Shown here: in pieces, positions 42,554-51,577 of the stretch
Position numbering within the stretch: position 1 is the first letter of the stretch
Layout: each line of letters opens with the position of its first letter
Assembly: GCF_024169245.1 (NCBI RefSeq)
Contig: NZ_JALJWP010000001.1
Span: 372,001-436,000, forward strand
Length of the DNA stretch: 64,000 bases
Direction of reading: 5' to 3'
Source: Pseudomonas koreensis
GTDB taxonomy: Bacteria > Pseudomonadota > Gammaproteobacteria > Pseudomonadales > Pseudomonadaceae
Program-made: the position numbers and the translations under genes
Notes under the pieces: generated by a model
The model's database searches: none
Told to the model about the DNA's origin: nothing
Seen by the model: only the letters and a program-made list of their open reading frames with translations

Positions 42554-44620
42554 TTACGCATCCGGCAGGGCCTGGAATGGCGATTCTTTATCCGTACGCT
42601 CTTTTTTGCCCCAGGCGGCGATGCCGACCTTGAGCGCATAGAACAGGATGCTGAAGACCACGAACAGGAACAGCGCGGTGAGAGTGGCGTTGGTGTAGGC
42701 GTTGAAGATCACGTGCTGCATCTGCTCGACGCTTTTCGCCGGAGCCAGCACCTGACCGTTGGCCAGCGCATCGCTGTACTTCTTGGCCAGGGACAGGAAA
42801 CCGATCGCCGGGTTGGCGTCGAACAGCTTGATGAAGCCAGCGGTGGTGGTGCAGATCAACAGCCAGGTGGCCGGCAACAGGGTGACCCAGATGTAGCGCT
42901 GGCGCTTCATCTTGATCAGGACCACGGTGCCGAGCATCAGCGCGATACCGGCGAGCATCTGGTTGGAGATGCCGAACAGTGGCCACAGGGTGTTGATGCC
43001 GCCCAATGGATCGACCACGCCCTGATACAGCAACCAGCCCCACATCGCCACACAACCGGCGGTGGCGATCAGGTTGGCGCTCCACGATTCGGTGCGTTTC
43101 AGCGCCGGAACGAAAGAGCCGAGCAAGTCCTGCAGCATGAAACGCCCGGCACGGGTACCGGCGTCGACAGCGGTGAGGATGAACAGCGCTTCGAACAGGA
43201 TCGCGAAGTGGTACCAGAACGCCATGGTGTTTTCACCCGGCAGGACACTGTGCAGGATCTGCGCGATACCGACCGCCAGGGTCGGCGCCCCCCCGGCGCG
43301 AGCCAGAATGGTGGTTTCGCCGATGTCATGGGCAACCGCTTGCAGCGCCTCCGGCGTGATCGCGAAGCCCCAACTGGTGACCATTTGTGCTACTGACGCG
43401 GCATCACTGCCGACCACGGCGGCCGGGCTGTTCATGGCGAAGTACACGCCCGGCTCGATCACCGAAGCGGCAACCATGGCCATGATCGCCACGAACGACT
43501 CCATCAGCATGCCGCCGTAACCGATATAGCGGGCGTTGGTTTCGTTATCCAGCAGCTTCGGCGTGGTGCCCGACGAGATCAGTGCGTGGAAGCCCGATAC
43601 CGCACCGCAGGCGATGGTGATGAACAGGAACGGGAACAGACCGCCCTTCCACACCGGGCCGGTGCCGTCGACGAACTGGGTCAGTGCCGGCATTTTCAGC
43701 TCGGGCATGGTCACCAGAATACCGATCGCCAAGGCGACGATGGTACCGATCTTGAGGAAAGTCGACAGATAGTCACGCGGTGCCAGAATCAGCCACACTG
43801 GCAGCGACGCGGCGACAAAACCGTAACCGACCAGCATCCAGGTAATCTGCACACCGGTGAAGGTAAAGGCCTTGGCCCATACCGGATCGGCAGCAATCTG
43901 CCCGCCCAGCCAGATCGAACCGAGCAGCAGCAACACGCCGACCACGGAGATTTCGCCGATGCGGCCCGGGCGGATGTAGCGCATGTAGATGCCCATGAAC
44001 ATCGCGATCGGGATGGTCGCCATTACGGTGAAGATACCCCACGGGCTCTCGGCCAGGGCCTTGACGACGATCAGCGCCAGCACCGCGAGGATGATGATCA
44101 TGATCAGGAAGCAGCCGAACAGTGCGATGGTCCCGGGAATCCGGCCCATCTCTTCACGCACCATGTCGCCCAGGGAACGGCCGTTGCGGCGGGTCGACAT
44201 GAACAGGACCATGAAGTCCTGCACCGCGCCCGCCAGCACCACGCCGGCAATCAGCCAGAGCGTGCCGGGCAGATACCCCATCTGCGCCGCCAGCACCGGA
44301 CCGACCAGCGGCCCCGCGCCAGCGATGGCCGCGAAGTGGTGACCGAAAAGAATGTGTTTGTTGGTCGGCACATAGTCCAGACCATCGTTGTTGAGCACGG
44401 CGGGGGTGGCCCGACGCGGATCCAGTTGCATCACGTTGTTGGCGATGAACAGACTGTAGTAACGGTACGCAACCAGATAAATGGCCACGGCAGCGACCAC
44501 AATCCACAAGGCGTTGATCGCCTCGCCGCGGCGCAATGCCACTACGCCCAGGGCGCACGCTCCTACGATTGCCAGCACGAGCCAGGGTAAGTGGCGCAGC
44601 AGGCTATTATTATTTTTCAT
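42554..44620 (-). CDS. cstA: CstA/BtsT family carbon-starvation carrier
   Basis: A 688-residue membrane protein with about 16 hydrophobic segments. Conserved CstA stretches include GHHFAAIAGAGPLVGPVLAAQMGYLPG, GAVQDFMVLFMSTRRNG and AGVALFQ-like end segments. In E. coli, CstA and BtsT import peptides and pyruvate; the presence of yjiX and yjiA leans towards the BtsT/pyruvate group. The start at 44620 (MKNNNSLLRHLPWLVL) is used; the longer frame has no membrane character. It is divergent from mapZ. Confidence 0.92.
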   Translation of the reverse strand: MKNNNSLLRHLPWLVLAIVGACALGVVALRRGEAINALWIVVAAVAIYLVAYRYYSLFIANNVMQLDPRRATPAVLNNDGLDYVPTNKHILFGHHFAAIAGAGPLVGPVLAAQMGYLPGTLWLIAGVVLAGAVQDFMVLFMSTRRNGRSLGDMVREEMGRIPGTIALFGCFLIMIIILAVLALIVVKALAESPWGIFTVMATIPIAMFMGIYMRYIRPGRIGEISVVGVLLLLGSIWLGGQIAADPVWAKAFTFTGVQITWMLVGYGFVAASLPVWLILAPRDYLSTFLKIGTIVALAIGILVTMPELKMPALTQFVDGTGPVWKGGLFPFLFITIACGAVSGFHALISSGTTPKLLDNETNARYIGYGGMLMESFVAIMAMVAASVIEPGVYFAMNSPAAVVGSDAASVAQMVTSWGFAITPEALQAVAHDIGETTILARAGGAPTLAVGIAQILHSVLPGENTMAFWYHFAILFEALFILTAVDAGTRAGRFMLQDLLGSFVPALKRTESWSANLIATAGCVAMWGWLLYQGVVDPLGGINTLWPLFGISNQMLAGIALMLGTVVLIKMKRQRYIWVTLLPATWLLICTTTAGFIKLFDANPAIGFLSLAKKYSDALANGQVLAPAKSVEQMQHVIFNAYTNATLTALFLFVVFSILFYALKVGIAAWGKKERTDKESPFQALPDA

Positions 44621-44779
44621 TTTTTTATTCCAGCCAGGGTGGACAAGAAAGACAGCCACCCCGAGTTTAGCGCTTACGGCGCCAAAGGCCATACCCCGAC
44701 ATAGGTCTAGACGCTTGAGCGATTGGCTGGCGCCCGCATTCGCGGTCTATAGTCAGCGAACCTTCATGAGGATTGCGCC

Positions 44780-45148
44780 ATGAACGAGCACCCCGCCAAT
44801 CGACGTCGCTTCAAACGTATTGCGTTCGATGCCCGAACCGAGCTGAAACAGGGCGAGTACATCTGGCCGGTCAGGCTGATCGACCTGTCGCTCAAGGGCC
44901 TGCTGATCGAGCGACCGGAGCCGTGGCTTGGGGATAAAGAGCAGGACTTCCTCGTCGACATTCATCTGAGCGAAGACGTCGATATCGAGATGGACGTGCA
45001 TCTGGCCCACGAGGAAAACGGCCATTTGGGGTTCATCTGCCGGCACATCAGCCTGGAATCGATTCAACGCTTGCGGCGGCTGATCGAGCTGAACCTGGCG
45101 GATGAGGCCGAGCTGGAGCGCGAGTTGGGGGCGTTGATCGAGATCTGA
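44780..45148 (+). CDS. mapZ: PilZ-domain c-di-GMP receptor MapZ
   Basis: A 122-residue single PilZ domain. The c-di-GMP-binding RxxxR is within RRRFKR at residues 8-13 and DxSxxG within DLSLKG at residues 35-40; both are intact. Its position between cstA and radA matches P. aeruginosa PA4608 (MapZ), which when loaded with c-di-GMP inhibits the chemotaxis methyltransferase CheR1. Whether that partner is conserved here is inference. Transcribed alone, followed by a REPIN. Confidence 0.9.
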   Translation: MNEHPANRRRFKRIAFDARTELKQGEYIWPVRLIDLSLKGLLIERPEPWLGDKEQDFLVDIHLSEDVDIEMDVHLAHEENGHLGFICRHISLESIQRLRRLIELNLADEAELERELGALIEI

Positions 45149-45159
45149 CTTGGCCCTCC

Positions 45160-45283
45160 CTGTAGGAGCCGCCGAAGGCTGCGATCTTTTGATGATCGTT
45201 CCCACGCTCTGCGTGGGAATGCCGCCGGGGACGCTCTGCGTCCCACATGCTCAAAAGATCGCAGCCTTCGGCAGCTCCTACAC
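45160..45283. repeat. REPIN of the second family with a different repeat in its loop
   Basis: The outer arms are CTGTAGGAGCCGCCGAAGGC at 45160 and the inverted copy ending GCAGCTCCTACAC at 45283. The loop holds a third repeat type, TTCCCACGCTCTGCGTGGGA near 45199-45218, then GGACGCTCTGCGTCC near 45229-45243, each itself an inverted repeat. Confidence 0.85.
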
Positions 45284-45295
45284 AGGGGATTGTGG

Positions 45296-46663
45296 TTATT
45301 CGAAGAGTGCGTCGAGGGCTTGTTCGAGGCGAGTGACCGCGATGATCTGCAACCCTGCCGGCGCTTCCTTCGGTGCGTTGCCCTTGGGCACGATCGCGCG
45401 TTTGAAGCCGTGCTTGGCCGCTTCTTTCAGCCGCTCCTGCCCGCTCGGCACCGGGCGCACTTCGCCGGACAGGCCGACTTCGCCGAATACCAGCAGATCA
45501 TGGGGCAGCGGCCGATTGCGCAAACTCGACATCACCGCCGCCATCAGCGCCAGATCCGACGCCGTCTCCAGCACCTTCACGCCACCGACCACGTTGAGGA
45601 ACACGTCCTGATCGTGAGTCGGAATGCCGCCATGACGGTGCAGCACCGCGAGCAGCATTGCCAGACGGTTCTGATCCAGCCCCAGCGTCACCCGACGCGG
45701 GTTGGCCAGATGGCTGTCATCGACCAGCGCCTGCACTTCCACCAGCATCGGCCGGGTGCCTTCCCACGTCGCCATGACCACACTGCCCGGGACTTCTTCC
45801 TGGGCGCGGGTGAGAAAAATCGCCGAAGGATTGGAGACTTCTTTCAGGCCCTTGTCGGTCATGCCGAACACGCCCAACTCGTTGACCGCGCCGAAACGGT
45901 TTTTCACTGCACGCAGCAAACGCAGGCGACCGTCGGATTCGCCTTCGAAATACAGCACGGTGTCGACCATGTGTTCCAGCACACGAGGACCGGCCAGAGC
46001 GCCCTCTTTGGTGACGTGGCCGACAAGGAAAATCGCCGTGCCGCTCTGCTTGGCGTAACGCACCAGCAGCGCCGCGCTCTCGCGCACTTGGGATACGCCG
46101 CCCGGCGCCGATTGCAGTTGCTCGGTGAAAATGGTCTGGATCGAGTCGATCACCATCACCTTGGGCTTTTCCTGGCGGGCGGTGGCGATGATGGTTTCGA
46201 TGCAGGTTTCGGTCATCACCCGCAGTTGATCCTGCGGCAGACCGAGACGGCGTGCGCGCATCGCCACCTGCTGCTGGGATTCCTCACCGGTGACGTACAG
46301 CGCCGGCATGCTCTTGGCCAGGTTGCACAGGGTTTGCAAAAGGATGGTCGATTTGCCGATCCCCGGATCACCGCCGATCAGCACCACCGAACCGTCCACC
46401 AGCCCGCCGCCGAGGACGCGATCGAGCTCACCGGACGCGGTGGAAAACCGTGGAATCTCTTCGATGCTGACTTCAGCCAGGGTCTTGATCTGCGCCTGTT
46501 GCCCGGCCCAGCCGGTGCGCCCGGTAGGTGCCGTGGCGCCGCCGCTTTCGATCATGGTTTCGGTCAGGGTGTTCCAGGCGCCGCATTCGCCGCACTGCCC
46601 GGCCCATTTGGGAAAGGTTGCGCCGCACTCGGTGCAGCCGTACATGCGCTTGGCCTTGGCCAT
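45296..46663 (-). CDS. radA: DNA repair protein RadA
   Basis: A 455-residue RecA-like branch-migration ATPase. It has an N-terminal zinc finger (C10, C13, C24, C27), Walker A GGDPGIGKST near residues 97-106, the RadA-specific KNRFG motif in AVKNRFGAVNELG, and a C-terminal Lon-like (LonC) domain with FGEVGLSGEVRPV. It works with RecA in recombination. It is downstream of ankB and katB on the same strand (47-base gap), in a grouping that fits oxidative DNA damage. Confidence 0.96.
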   Translation of the reverse strand: MAKAKRMYGCTECGATFPKWAGQCGECGAWNTLTETMIESGGATAPTGRTGWAGQQAQIKTLAEVSIEEIPRFSTASGELDRVLGGGLVDGSVVLIGGDPGIGKSTILLQTLCNLAKSMPALYVTGEESQQQVAMRARRLGLPQDQLRVMTETCIETIIATARQEKPKVMVIDSIQTIFTEQLQSAPGGVSQVRESAALLVRYAKQSGTAIFLVGHVTKEGALAGPRVLEHMVDTVLYFEGESDGRLRLLRAVKNRFGAVNELGVFGMTDKGLKEVSNPSAIFLTRAQEEVPGSVVMATWEGTRPMLVEVQALVDDSHLANPRRVTLGLDQNRLAMLLAVLHRHGGIPTHDQDVFLNVVGGVKVLETASDLALMAAVMSSLRNRPLPHDLLVFGEVGLSGEVRPVPSGQERLKEAAKHGFKRAIVPKGNAPKEAPAGLQIIAVTRLEQALDALFE

Positions 46664-46710
46664 CAGAACCCCCGAAGCAAAAGACGCGATGATAACGCAG
46701 CCACCGCCGA

Positions 46711-47256
46711 TCAGCGCGGCGCAGCGGTACGGATTTCACCGCTGGCCAGACGCGCGGCACTATTACCCAGCGGATCCTCGGCATCAAGATCGGCGCCCTT
46801 GGCTTGCAGTGCATCAAGCAATTCCAAACGCTTGAACAGTCCGGCATACATCGCCGCAGTCTGCCCGGCGCCGTTACGCTGGTCTGGGCTGCAATCGGTG
46901 GCCATCAGGCGCCGGGCGATCTGCAACTCGCCTTTGAAAATCGCGCCCATCAGCGCCGTGTTGCCGCGTTGATCCTGAGCACAGGCGTCGGCGCCAGCGG
47001 CGAGCAGGCGCTCAACCGCCGGTGCCTGACCGTGGTAGGCCGCCAGAATCAGCGCGGTGTAACCCTTGCTGTCGCGGGTATCGAGGGAATAGCCGGACTC
47101 GATAAAGGTCTCGAGCATCGGCACATCCCCCCGGCGGGCGGCGTCGAAGTAGTAATCCTGCAACTGCGCCTTGACCGCCTCGGGACTTTGCTCGACCGGT
47201 GCCGCCCATGCAGTGAAAGACAGCGACGCAGTCAACCAAAAAAGAAAAATACGCAT
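46711..47256 (-). CDS. ankB: Periplasmic ankyrin-repeat protein AnkB
   Basis: A 181-residue protein with a signal peptide (MRIFLFWLTASLSFTAWA) and four ankyrin repeats: near DYYFDAARRGDVPMLETFI, KGYTALILAAYHGQAPAVERLL, RGNTALMGAIFKGELQIARRL and GQTAAMYAGLFKRLELL. P. aeruginosa AnkB lies beside katB and is needed for full catalase activity and peroxide resistance. Here it is 60 bases after katB on the same strand, so the same pairing is preserved. Location is predicted to be periplasmic. Confidence 0.9.
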   Translation of the reverse strand: MRIFLFWLTASLSFTAWAAPVEQSPEAVKAQLQDYYFDAARRGDVPMLETFIESGYSLDTRDSKGYTALILAAYHGQAPAVERLLAAGADACAQDQRGNTALMGAIFKGELQIARRLMATDCSPDQRNGAGQTAAMYAGLFKRLELLDALQAKGADLDAEDPLGNSAARLASGEIRTAAPR

Positions 47257-47316
47257 CAGGCTCTCTCCTTCAACGCACGCGAGGCGAGACTGGCCCTCGC
47301 GTGCGCCGCATCGCTA

Positions 47317-48858
47317 TCAGTCGGTCAATTTCGCCGCCAATGCTTTCACGCGGCTGAGGTCGCCCTTGGCCACTTCAGTCACACCGCTGCCGTACTCAGG
47401 GTCGGCCTTGTACAGGAAGGACAGGATGATGTGCTTGCTCTCGTCATCGGTGGTGGCCAGCGAGCCGCCAAAGCTGTCGATCAGGTCGCGACGTTCCTGC
47501 TTGCTGTACGAGCGATACAGATCACCGGCCTGCTTGAAGTTCTGTTCACGCTGGATCTTTGCCTGCTGCGTGCTGCCGGACAGCGCCGACTGGCTGTAAC
47601 GCGCCGCTGGCGTCTCTTCACGCGGTTGCAGGCGGCTCGGCTGGTAGTTGACCCCGGACTGGCTGGCACCGAAGTTCATCGCACCATCCTGATTGCCATT
47701 GTTCACCGCGGTTTTCGGCGCGTTGATCGGCAATTGCAAAGCGTTGGCGCCGAGGCGATACATTTGCGTATCGGCATAAGAGAACACCCGTCCCTGCAAC
47801 AAACGATCTTCCGAAGGTTCGATACCCGGAACTACGTTGGCCGGCGCCATCGCAACTTGTTCGGTTTCCTGAAATACATTGGCCGGATTACGGTTCAAGA
47901 CCATTTGTCCAACTTTGCGCTCGGGAATACCCGGCCAGATCTTGGTTGCATCCAATGGATCGAAATCAAACTTGGACAAATCCTGTGGCTTGAGAACTTG
48001 CACGTACAAGTCCCATTTCGGGAAGTTGCCTTTGTTGATATTGCTGACCAAATCATTGGTCATATGGCTGTAATCCTGACCCTGAACTTTTGCAACCTGC
48101 TTTGGCCGCAGGTTATTAATGCCCTGCAAGCTCTTCCAATGAAACTTCACATAATGAACTTCATTCTTTGCGTTGATCAGCTTATAGGCATGAACGCCAT
48201 TGCCGTCCATTTCCCGGTAACTGGCCGGAGTGCCATAGTTGGAATACAACTCGGTCAGCGTGCGGGTCGCTTCCGGTACATGAGAGAAGAAATCGAACCG
48301 GCGCGAATCGTCATCGAGGTTGGTGCGCGGATCGGGTTTGAAGGCATGGACCATGTCCGGGAACTTGATCGCATCGCGGATGAAAAAGGTCGGGAAGTTG
48401 TTGCCGACCAGATCCCAGTTGCCGTCAGCGGTGTAGAACTTGGTGGCGAAACCGCGCGGGTCGCGCAGGGTTTCCGGGGAATGGTTGCCGTGCACCACCG
48501 CCGAGAAACGCACGAATACCGGGGTACTCTGGCCAGCGGCGAACACCTTGGCCTTGCTCAGGTCGCTGAGGTCATTGGTCACGGTGAAGGTGCCATGGGC
48601 GCCAGTGCCGCGCGCATGCACCACGCGCTCCGGAATGCGTTCACGATCAAAACGCTGCAGCTTCTGGATCAGTTGCACATCCTGCAGCAGCACCGGGCCG
48701 TTGGCACCGGCGGTTTGCGAGTTCTGATTGTCACCGACAGCAGCGCCGTTATCGCGGGTCAGCGGAGCAGCGTTGACCGAAAAGGTCAGCAGGCTGGCAG
48801 TCAATACACCGAAGGTGCGGCGGTAGGGAAAAGCCCCCAGTCCAAGCGTGGAAGTCAT
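47317..48858 (-). CDS. katB: Periplasmic catalase KatB
   Basis: A 513-residue clade-type catalase with an N-terminal export signal (MTSTLGLGAFPYRRTFGVLTASLLTFSVNA). Catalytic His is in GAHGTF, the active-site Asn in GNNFPTFF, and the proximal Tyr in RVFSYADTQMYRLG. The start at 48858 has AGAGGA 8 bases upstream; an in-frame ATG 10 codons earlier is possible but less well placed. In P. aeruginosa katB is peroxide-induced via OxyR; I did not find a convincing OxyR site in the 285-base gap to mscL. Confidence 0.92.
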   Translation of the reverse strand: MTSTLGLGAFPYRRTFGVLTASLLTFSVNAAPLTRDNGAAVGDNQNSQTAGANGPVLLQDVQLIQKLQRFDRERIPERVVHARGTGAHGTFTVTNDLSDLSKAKVFAAGQSTPVFVRFSAVVHGNHSPETLRDPRGFATKFYTADGNWDLVGNNFPTFFIRDAIKFPDMVHAFKPDPRTNLDDDSRRFDFFSHVPEATRTLTELYSNYGTPASYREMDGNGVHAYKLINAKNEVHYVKFHWKSLQGINNLRPKQVAKVQGQDYSHMTNDLVSNINKGNFPKWDLYVQVLKPQDLSKFDFDPLDATKIWPGIPERKVGQMVLNRNPANVFQETEQVAMAPANVVPGIEPSEDRLLQGRVFSYADTQMYRLGANALQLPINAPKTAVNNGNQDGAMNFGASQSGVNYQPSRLQPREETPAARYSQSALSGSTQQAKIQREQNFKQAGDLYRSYSKQERRDLIDSFGGSLATTDDESKHIILSFLYKADPEYGSGVTEVAKGDLSRVKALAAKLTD

Positions 48859-49143
48859 ATCAGGTTCCTCTGGTTTTATTGGGCGCATCCAGGTGCGCCA
48901 CCCCAAGGCTAGAGGCCTGTGCCGCGGAACATAAATAGAAAGAACGTAACACCATGATTGAAGAAATTGGCTGTGCAATCAGCGCTTTAGCGCGTATTTC
49001 GCGCGCGATTGCTGGCATTTTGCAAACTAATCGTCGATTGATGTGTCGATAAAAACGGGCATTGTAAGAAGGTGTTACGCGCAGGAGGCGTTTCGCTGAT
49101 TTACACTGCCACCACCAAACTCATCTGTAACAAGGAAATAACT

Positions 49144-49557
49144 ATGGGCGTGCTTAGCGAGTTCAAGGCCTTCGCGGTCAAAGGCAATGTGGTCGATATG
49201 GCCGTCGGTATCATCATTGGCGCGGCGTTCGGCAAGATTGTTTCGTCGTTTGTCGGCGACGTGATCATGCCGCCGATTGGCCTGTTGATCGGTGGGGTGG
49301 ACTTCAGTGATCTGGCTGTCACGCTCAAAGCAGCCCAGGGCGATGCGCCCGCAGTGGTGCTGGCTTACGGCAAATTCCTGCAGACGGTGCTGGATTTCGT
49401 GATTGTCGCTTTCGCGATTTTCATGGGTGTCAAAGCCATCAACCGCCTCAAGCGCGAAGAAGCGGTAGCACCGACCGCGCCGCCGATCCCGAGCAAGGAA
49501 GAGCAACTGCTGGGCGAAATTCGCGACCTGCTCAAGGCGCAGAACGAACGGCCCTGA
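49144..49557 (+). CDS. mscL: Large-conductance mechanosensitive channel MscL
   Basis: A 137-residue pentameric channel with two membrane segments. The pore helix begins [22 protein letters not shown] and the second is [19 protein letters not shown]; the cytoplasmic helix ends with a charged [16 protein letters not shown]. It opens under hypo-osmotic shock. The start at 49144 is the family one. A perfect hairpin lies between its stop and the fpr stop, serving both. Confidence 0.97.
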   Translation: MGVLSEFKAFAVKGNVVDMAVGIIIGAAFGKIVSSFVGDVIMPPIGLLIGGVDFSDLAVTLKAAQGDAPAVVLAYGKFLQTVLDFVIVAFAIFMGVKAINRLKREEAVAPTAPPIPSKEEQLLGEIRDLLKAQNERP

Positions 49558-49574
49558 GGCATTCGGTACTCATC

Positions 49575-49600
49575 AAAACGGCACCCGCGGGTGCCGTTTT
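49575..49600. terminator. Bidirectional terminator between mscL and fpr
   Basis: The 26-base perfect palindrome AAAACGGCACCC/GGGTGCCGTTTT has T runs in both directions and ends 3 bases before the fpr stop. Confidence 0.92.
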
Positions 49601-49602
49601 CG

Positions 49603-50379
49603 TTACCAGTAATTCTCCACCGCAACCTGCCCCGGCTTGCGCGTCAGGCTCAGGCGCATGTCGCGCTGTTTCAGCAAGGCGCGGGTGTCGTCGATCATCT
49701 GCGGATTGCCGCACAGCATCACTCGCGAATGCTCTGGCGAGAGCTCAACGCCCGCCGCGCGTTCCAGTTCGCCGTTTTCAATCAGCGTAGTAATCCGGCC
49801 CTGCAGCGCGCCTGGATGCGCTTCGCGAGTCACGGTAGGGATGAACTGCAACTTGTGGACGTATTCGCTCAGATAGTCACGTTGCGCCAACCCGCCGATC
49901 AACTCCTGATAAGCCAGCTCCCGCGCCTCCCGCACGCTGTAAACCAGAATGATGCGCTCGAATTTCTCCCAGACCTCGAAGTCCTGCAGGATCGACAGAA
50001 ACGGCGCCACCCCGGTGCCGGTGGACAATAACCACAGGTCTCGGCCATCGACAAAGCGATCCAGCGTCAGATAGCCGAATGCCTGGCGCTCCACCATCAA
50101 GCTGTCGCCAACCTGAAGCCGGCTCAGCTCACTGGTGAATTCGCCGCCCGGCACGACGATGGAAAAGAACTCGAGAAACTCGTCGAACGGCGACGACACC
50201 ATCGAATAGGCCCGCCAGACCGTGCTGCCATCGGCCTTGGTGACGCCCAGTCGGGCGAACTGGCCGGCACGGAAGCGAAAGCCGGGGTCACGGGTGGTGC
50301 GCAGCGTGAACAGGTTCGGGGTCAACGGTTGGACATCGAGTAATGTCTGGGTGGTGTACTTCTCGGCGCTGACAGTCAT
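49603..50379 (-). CDS. fpr: Ferredoxin/flavodoxin-NADP reductase Fpr
   Basis: A 258-residue flavoenzyme. FAD-binding RAYSMVSSP and FRAGQFARLG, and NADPH-binding GTGVAPFLSIL, are all present. The C-terminus ends with the aromatic -YW of the plant-type bacterial FNR class. The start at 50379 (MTVSAEKYTTQTLLD) is preferred to an upstream ATG at 50436. Fpr supplies electrons to ferredoxin or flavodoxin and is used in oxidative and haem metabolism. It is divergent from the LuxR gene. Confidence 0.94.
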   Translation of the reverse strand: MTVSAEKYTTQTLLDVQPLTPNLFTLRTTRDPGFRFRAGQFARLGVTKADGSTVWRAYSMVSSPFDEFLEFFSIVVPGGEFTSELSRLQVGDSLMVERQAFGYLTLDRFVDGRDLWLLSTGTGVAPFLSILQDFEVWEKFERIILVYSVREARELAYQELIGGLAQRDYLSEYVHKLQFIPTVTREAHPGALQGRITTLIENGELERAAGVELSPEHSRVMLCGNPQMIDDTRALLKQRDMRLSLTRKPGQVAVENYW

Positions 50380-50609
50380 GAGGCACTCCTTGAAACGATT
50401 AACCACAGTGTCCCGCAAAATCGTGCTGCCGGACACTTGTCATTGTTAACGGGACGAGCAGCTTCAGCGCAGCGCATCAGTATTCGCCGCCAAAATCAGA
50501 TTTGGAGTAATAACTTTAAGATGCCGGTTTGAATATAACGTTTTGTATTGCTAAGAACGCTTTATAAAAAACACCCAAGTATCAATCTCGAAATAATGTA
50601 AGGCGATTC

Positions 50610-50625
50610 GTAGGAAAGATCCTAC
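50610..50625. promoter_or_regulatory. Perfect dyad upstream of the LuxR gene (lux-box-like)
   Basis: GTAGGA-AAGA-TCCTAC is a 6-bp perfect inverted repeat with a 4-base spacer, about 67 bases before the LuxR start. It shares the GTAGGA core seen in the V. fischeri lux box, but lacks the outer ACCTG half, so assignment is tentative. Confidence 0.4.
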
Positions 50626-50691
50626 ACTTCGCTTCGTGCCGGATCTTTTGGATCCATTTGGCGCCCAGATAAAGCAATGGAGCGATGGTTC

Positions 50692-51402
50692 ATGGAAACG
50701 TGGAAGGAATCACAACTGAAACAACTGACGTTTGCCAAGGAAATAGAGACGGCGTATCCCATATTGCTGAGATTCGCCGAAAACCTGGGCTTTAATTACT
50801 GCGCGATCGCCGTAACCTCGCCACATCGCGAGGTGCACCTCAATGCATTGCAAATCAATAATTACCCCAAAGATTGGAACGTACAGTACGACGAGGAAAA
50901 TTACCGAAACGTTGACCCGATAATAGCGCATTGCAATCACTCAATATTGCCAATTGTCTGGGAGGAAAGAGTCTTCGCCCAGGCACCTGAGCTTTGGCGA
51001 GCGTTGCAAAAAAACGGACTGCAGCATGGCTGGTCGCAAGCGTTTCATGATGAGGCCAGCGGCTTGTGCAGCATCATCAGTCTCGCCCGCTCTCACTGTT
51101 CGATCAGCCCGCTGGAGCTGTATGAGCATTACGGTTATATCTTTTTCGCCAACCGACGCGTCAGCGAATTGTACGCCCGCAGCGTGCCCATACCGACCAA
51201 ACCCAGCAGGCCCAGGCTTTCGTCCCGGGAACTGGAGATTCTGCAACTGTCCGCCATGGGCAAGACCGCGCATGATATTTCGAGAATTCTCAGCCTCAGC
51301 GAACGTACCGTTAACTACCATGTGCAAAACCTGATCGAGAAGTTCAAAGTCTGCAACAAGATCTCCGCCGTGATCGCGGCGGCTCGCGCGGGAATCATCT
51401 GA
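50692..51402 (+). CDS. ppoR: LuxR-family solo quorum-sensing regulator (PpoR-like)
   Basis: A 236-residue protein. The N-terminal autoinducer-binding domain keeps the usual pocket residues: Trp and Tyr in DWNVQYDEENY, Asp-Pro in NVDPII, Trp in PIVWEE and Gly in QHGWSQ. The C-terminal LuxR helix-turn-helix is LSSRELEILQLSAMGKTAHDISRILSLSERTVNYHVQNLIEKF. No luxI gene is in the window, so it is a solo. The order mscL-fpr-luxR-rlmG recalls PpoR of P. putida, which binds 3-oxo-C6-HSL; this is from memory. The start at 50692 has GGAG 9 bases upstream; an ATG at 50677 is the alternative. The 300-base leader is unusually AT-rich. Confidence 0.85.
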   Translation: METWKESQLKQLTFAKEIETAYPILLRFAENLGFNYCAIAVTSPHREVHLNALQINNYPKDWNVQYDEENYRNVDPIIAHCNHSILPIVWEERVFAQAPELWRALQKNGLQHGWSQAFHDEASGLCSIISLARSHCSISPLELYEHYGYIFFANRRVSELYARSVPIPTKPSRPRLSSRELEILQLSAMGKTAHDISRILSLSERTVNYHVQNLIEKFKVCNKISAVIAAARAGII

Positions 51403-51577
51403 ATCGTCAACTGACTCCCGACGCAATCCTGCGAGTATTCGCCCGCAAAAAAACGTACCATTGAGGCCTTCTCCGAGTGATGACGCACACCGCTTGCATC
51501 GCAGTCCACTCGGTCGGGTTCCGTGGCGTGAGAAGCCGGCAACGGAACACCAGCCGAATATTCCGAGTCCCCGCCCC

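Noticed and set aside
48859..49143. OxyR site before katB
   Set aside because: The gap has ATAG-like fragments and a GCGC-rich inverted segment but no convincing spaced ATAG/CTAT tetrad.
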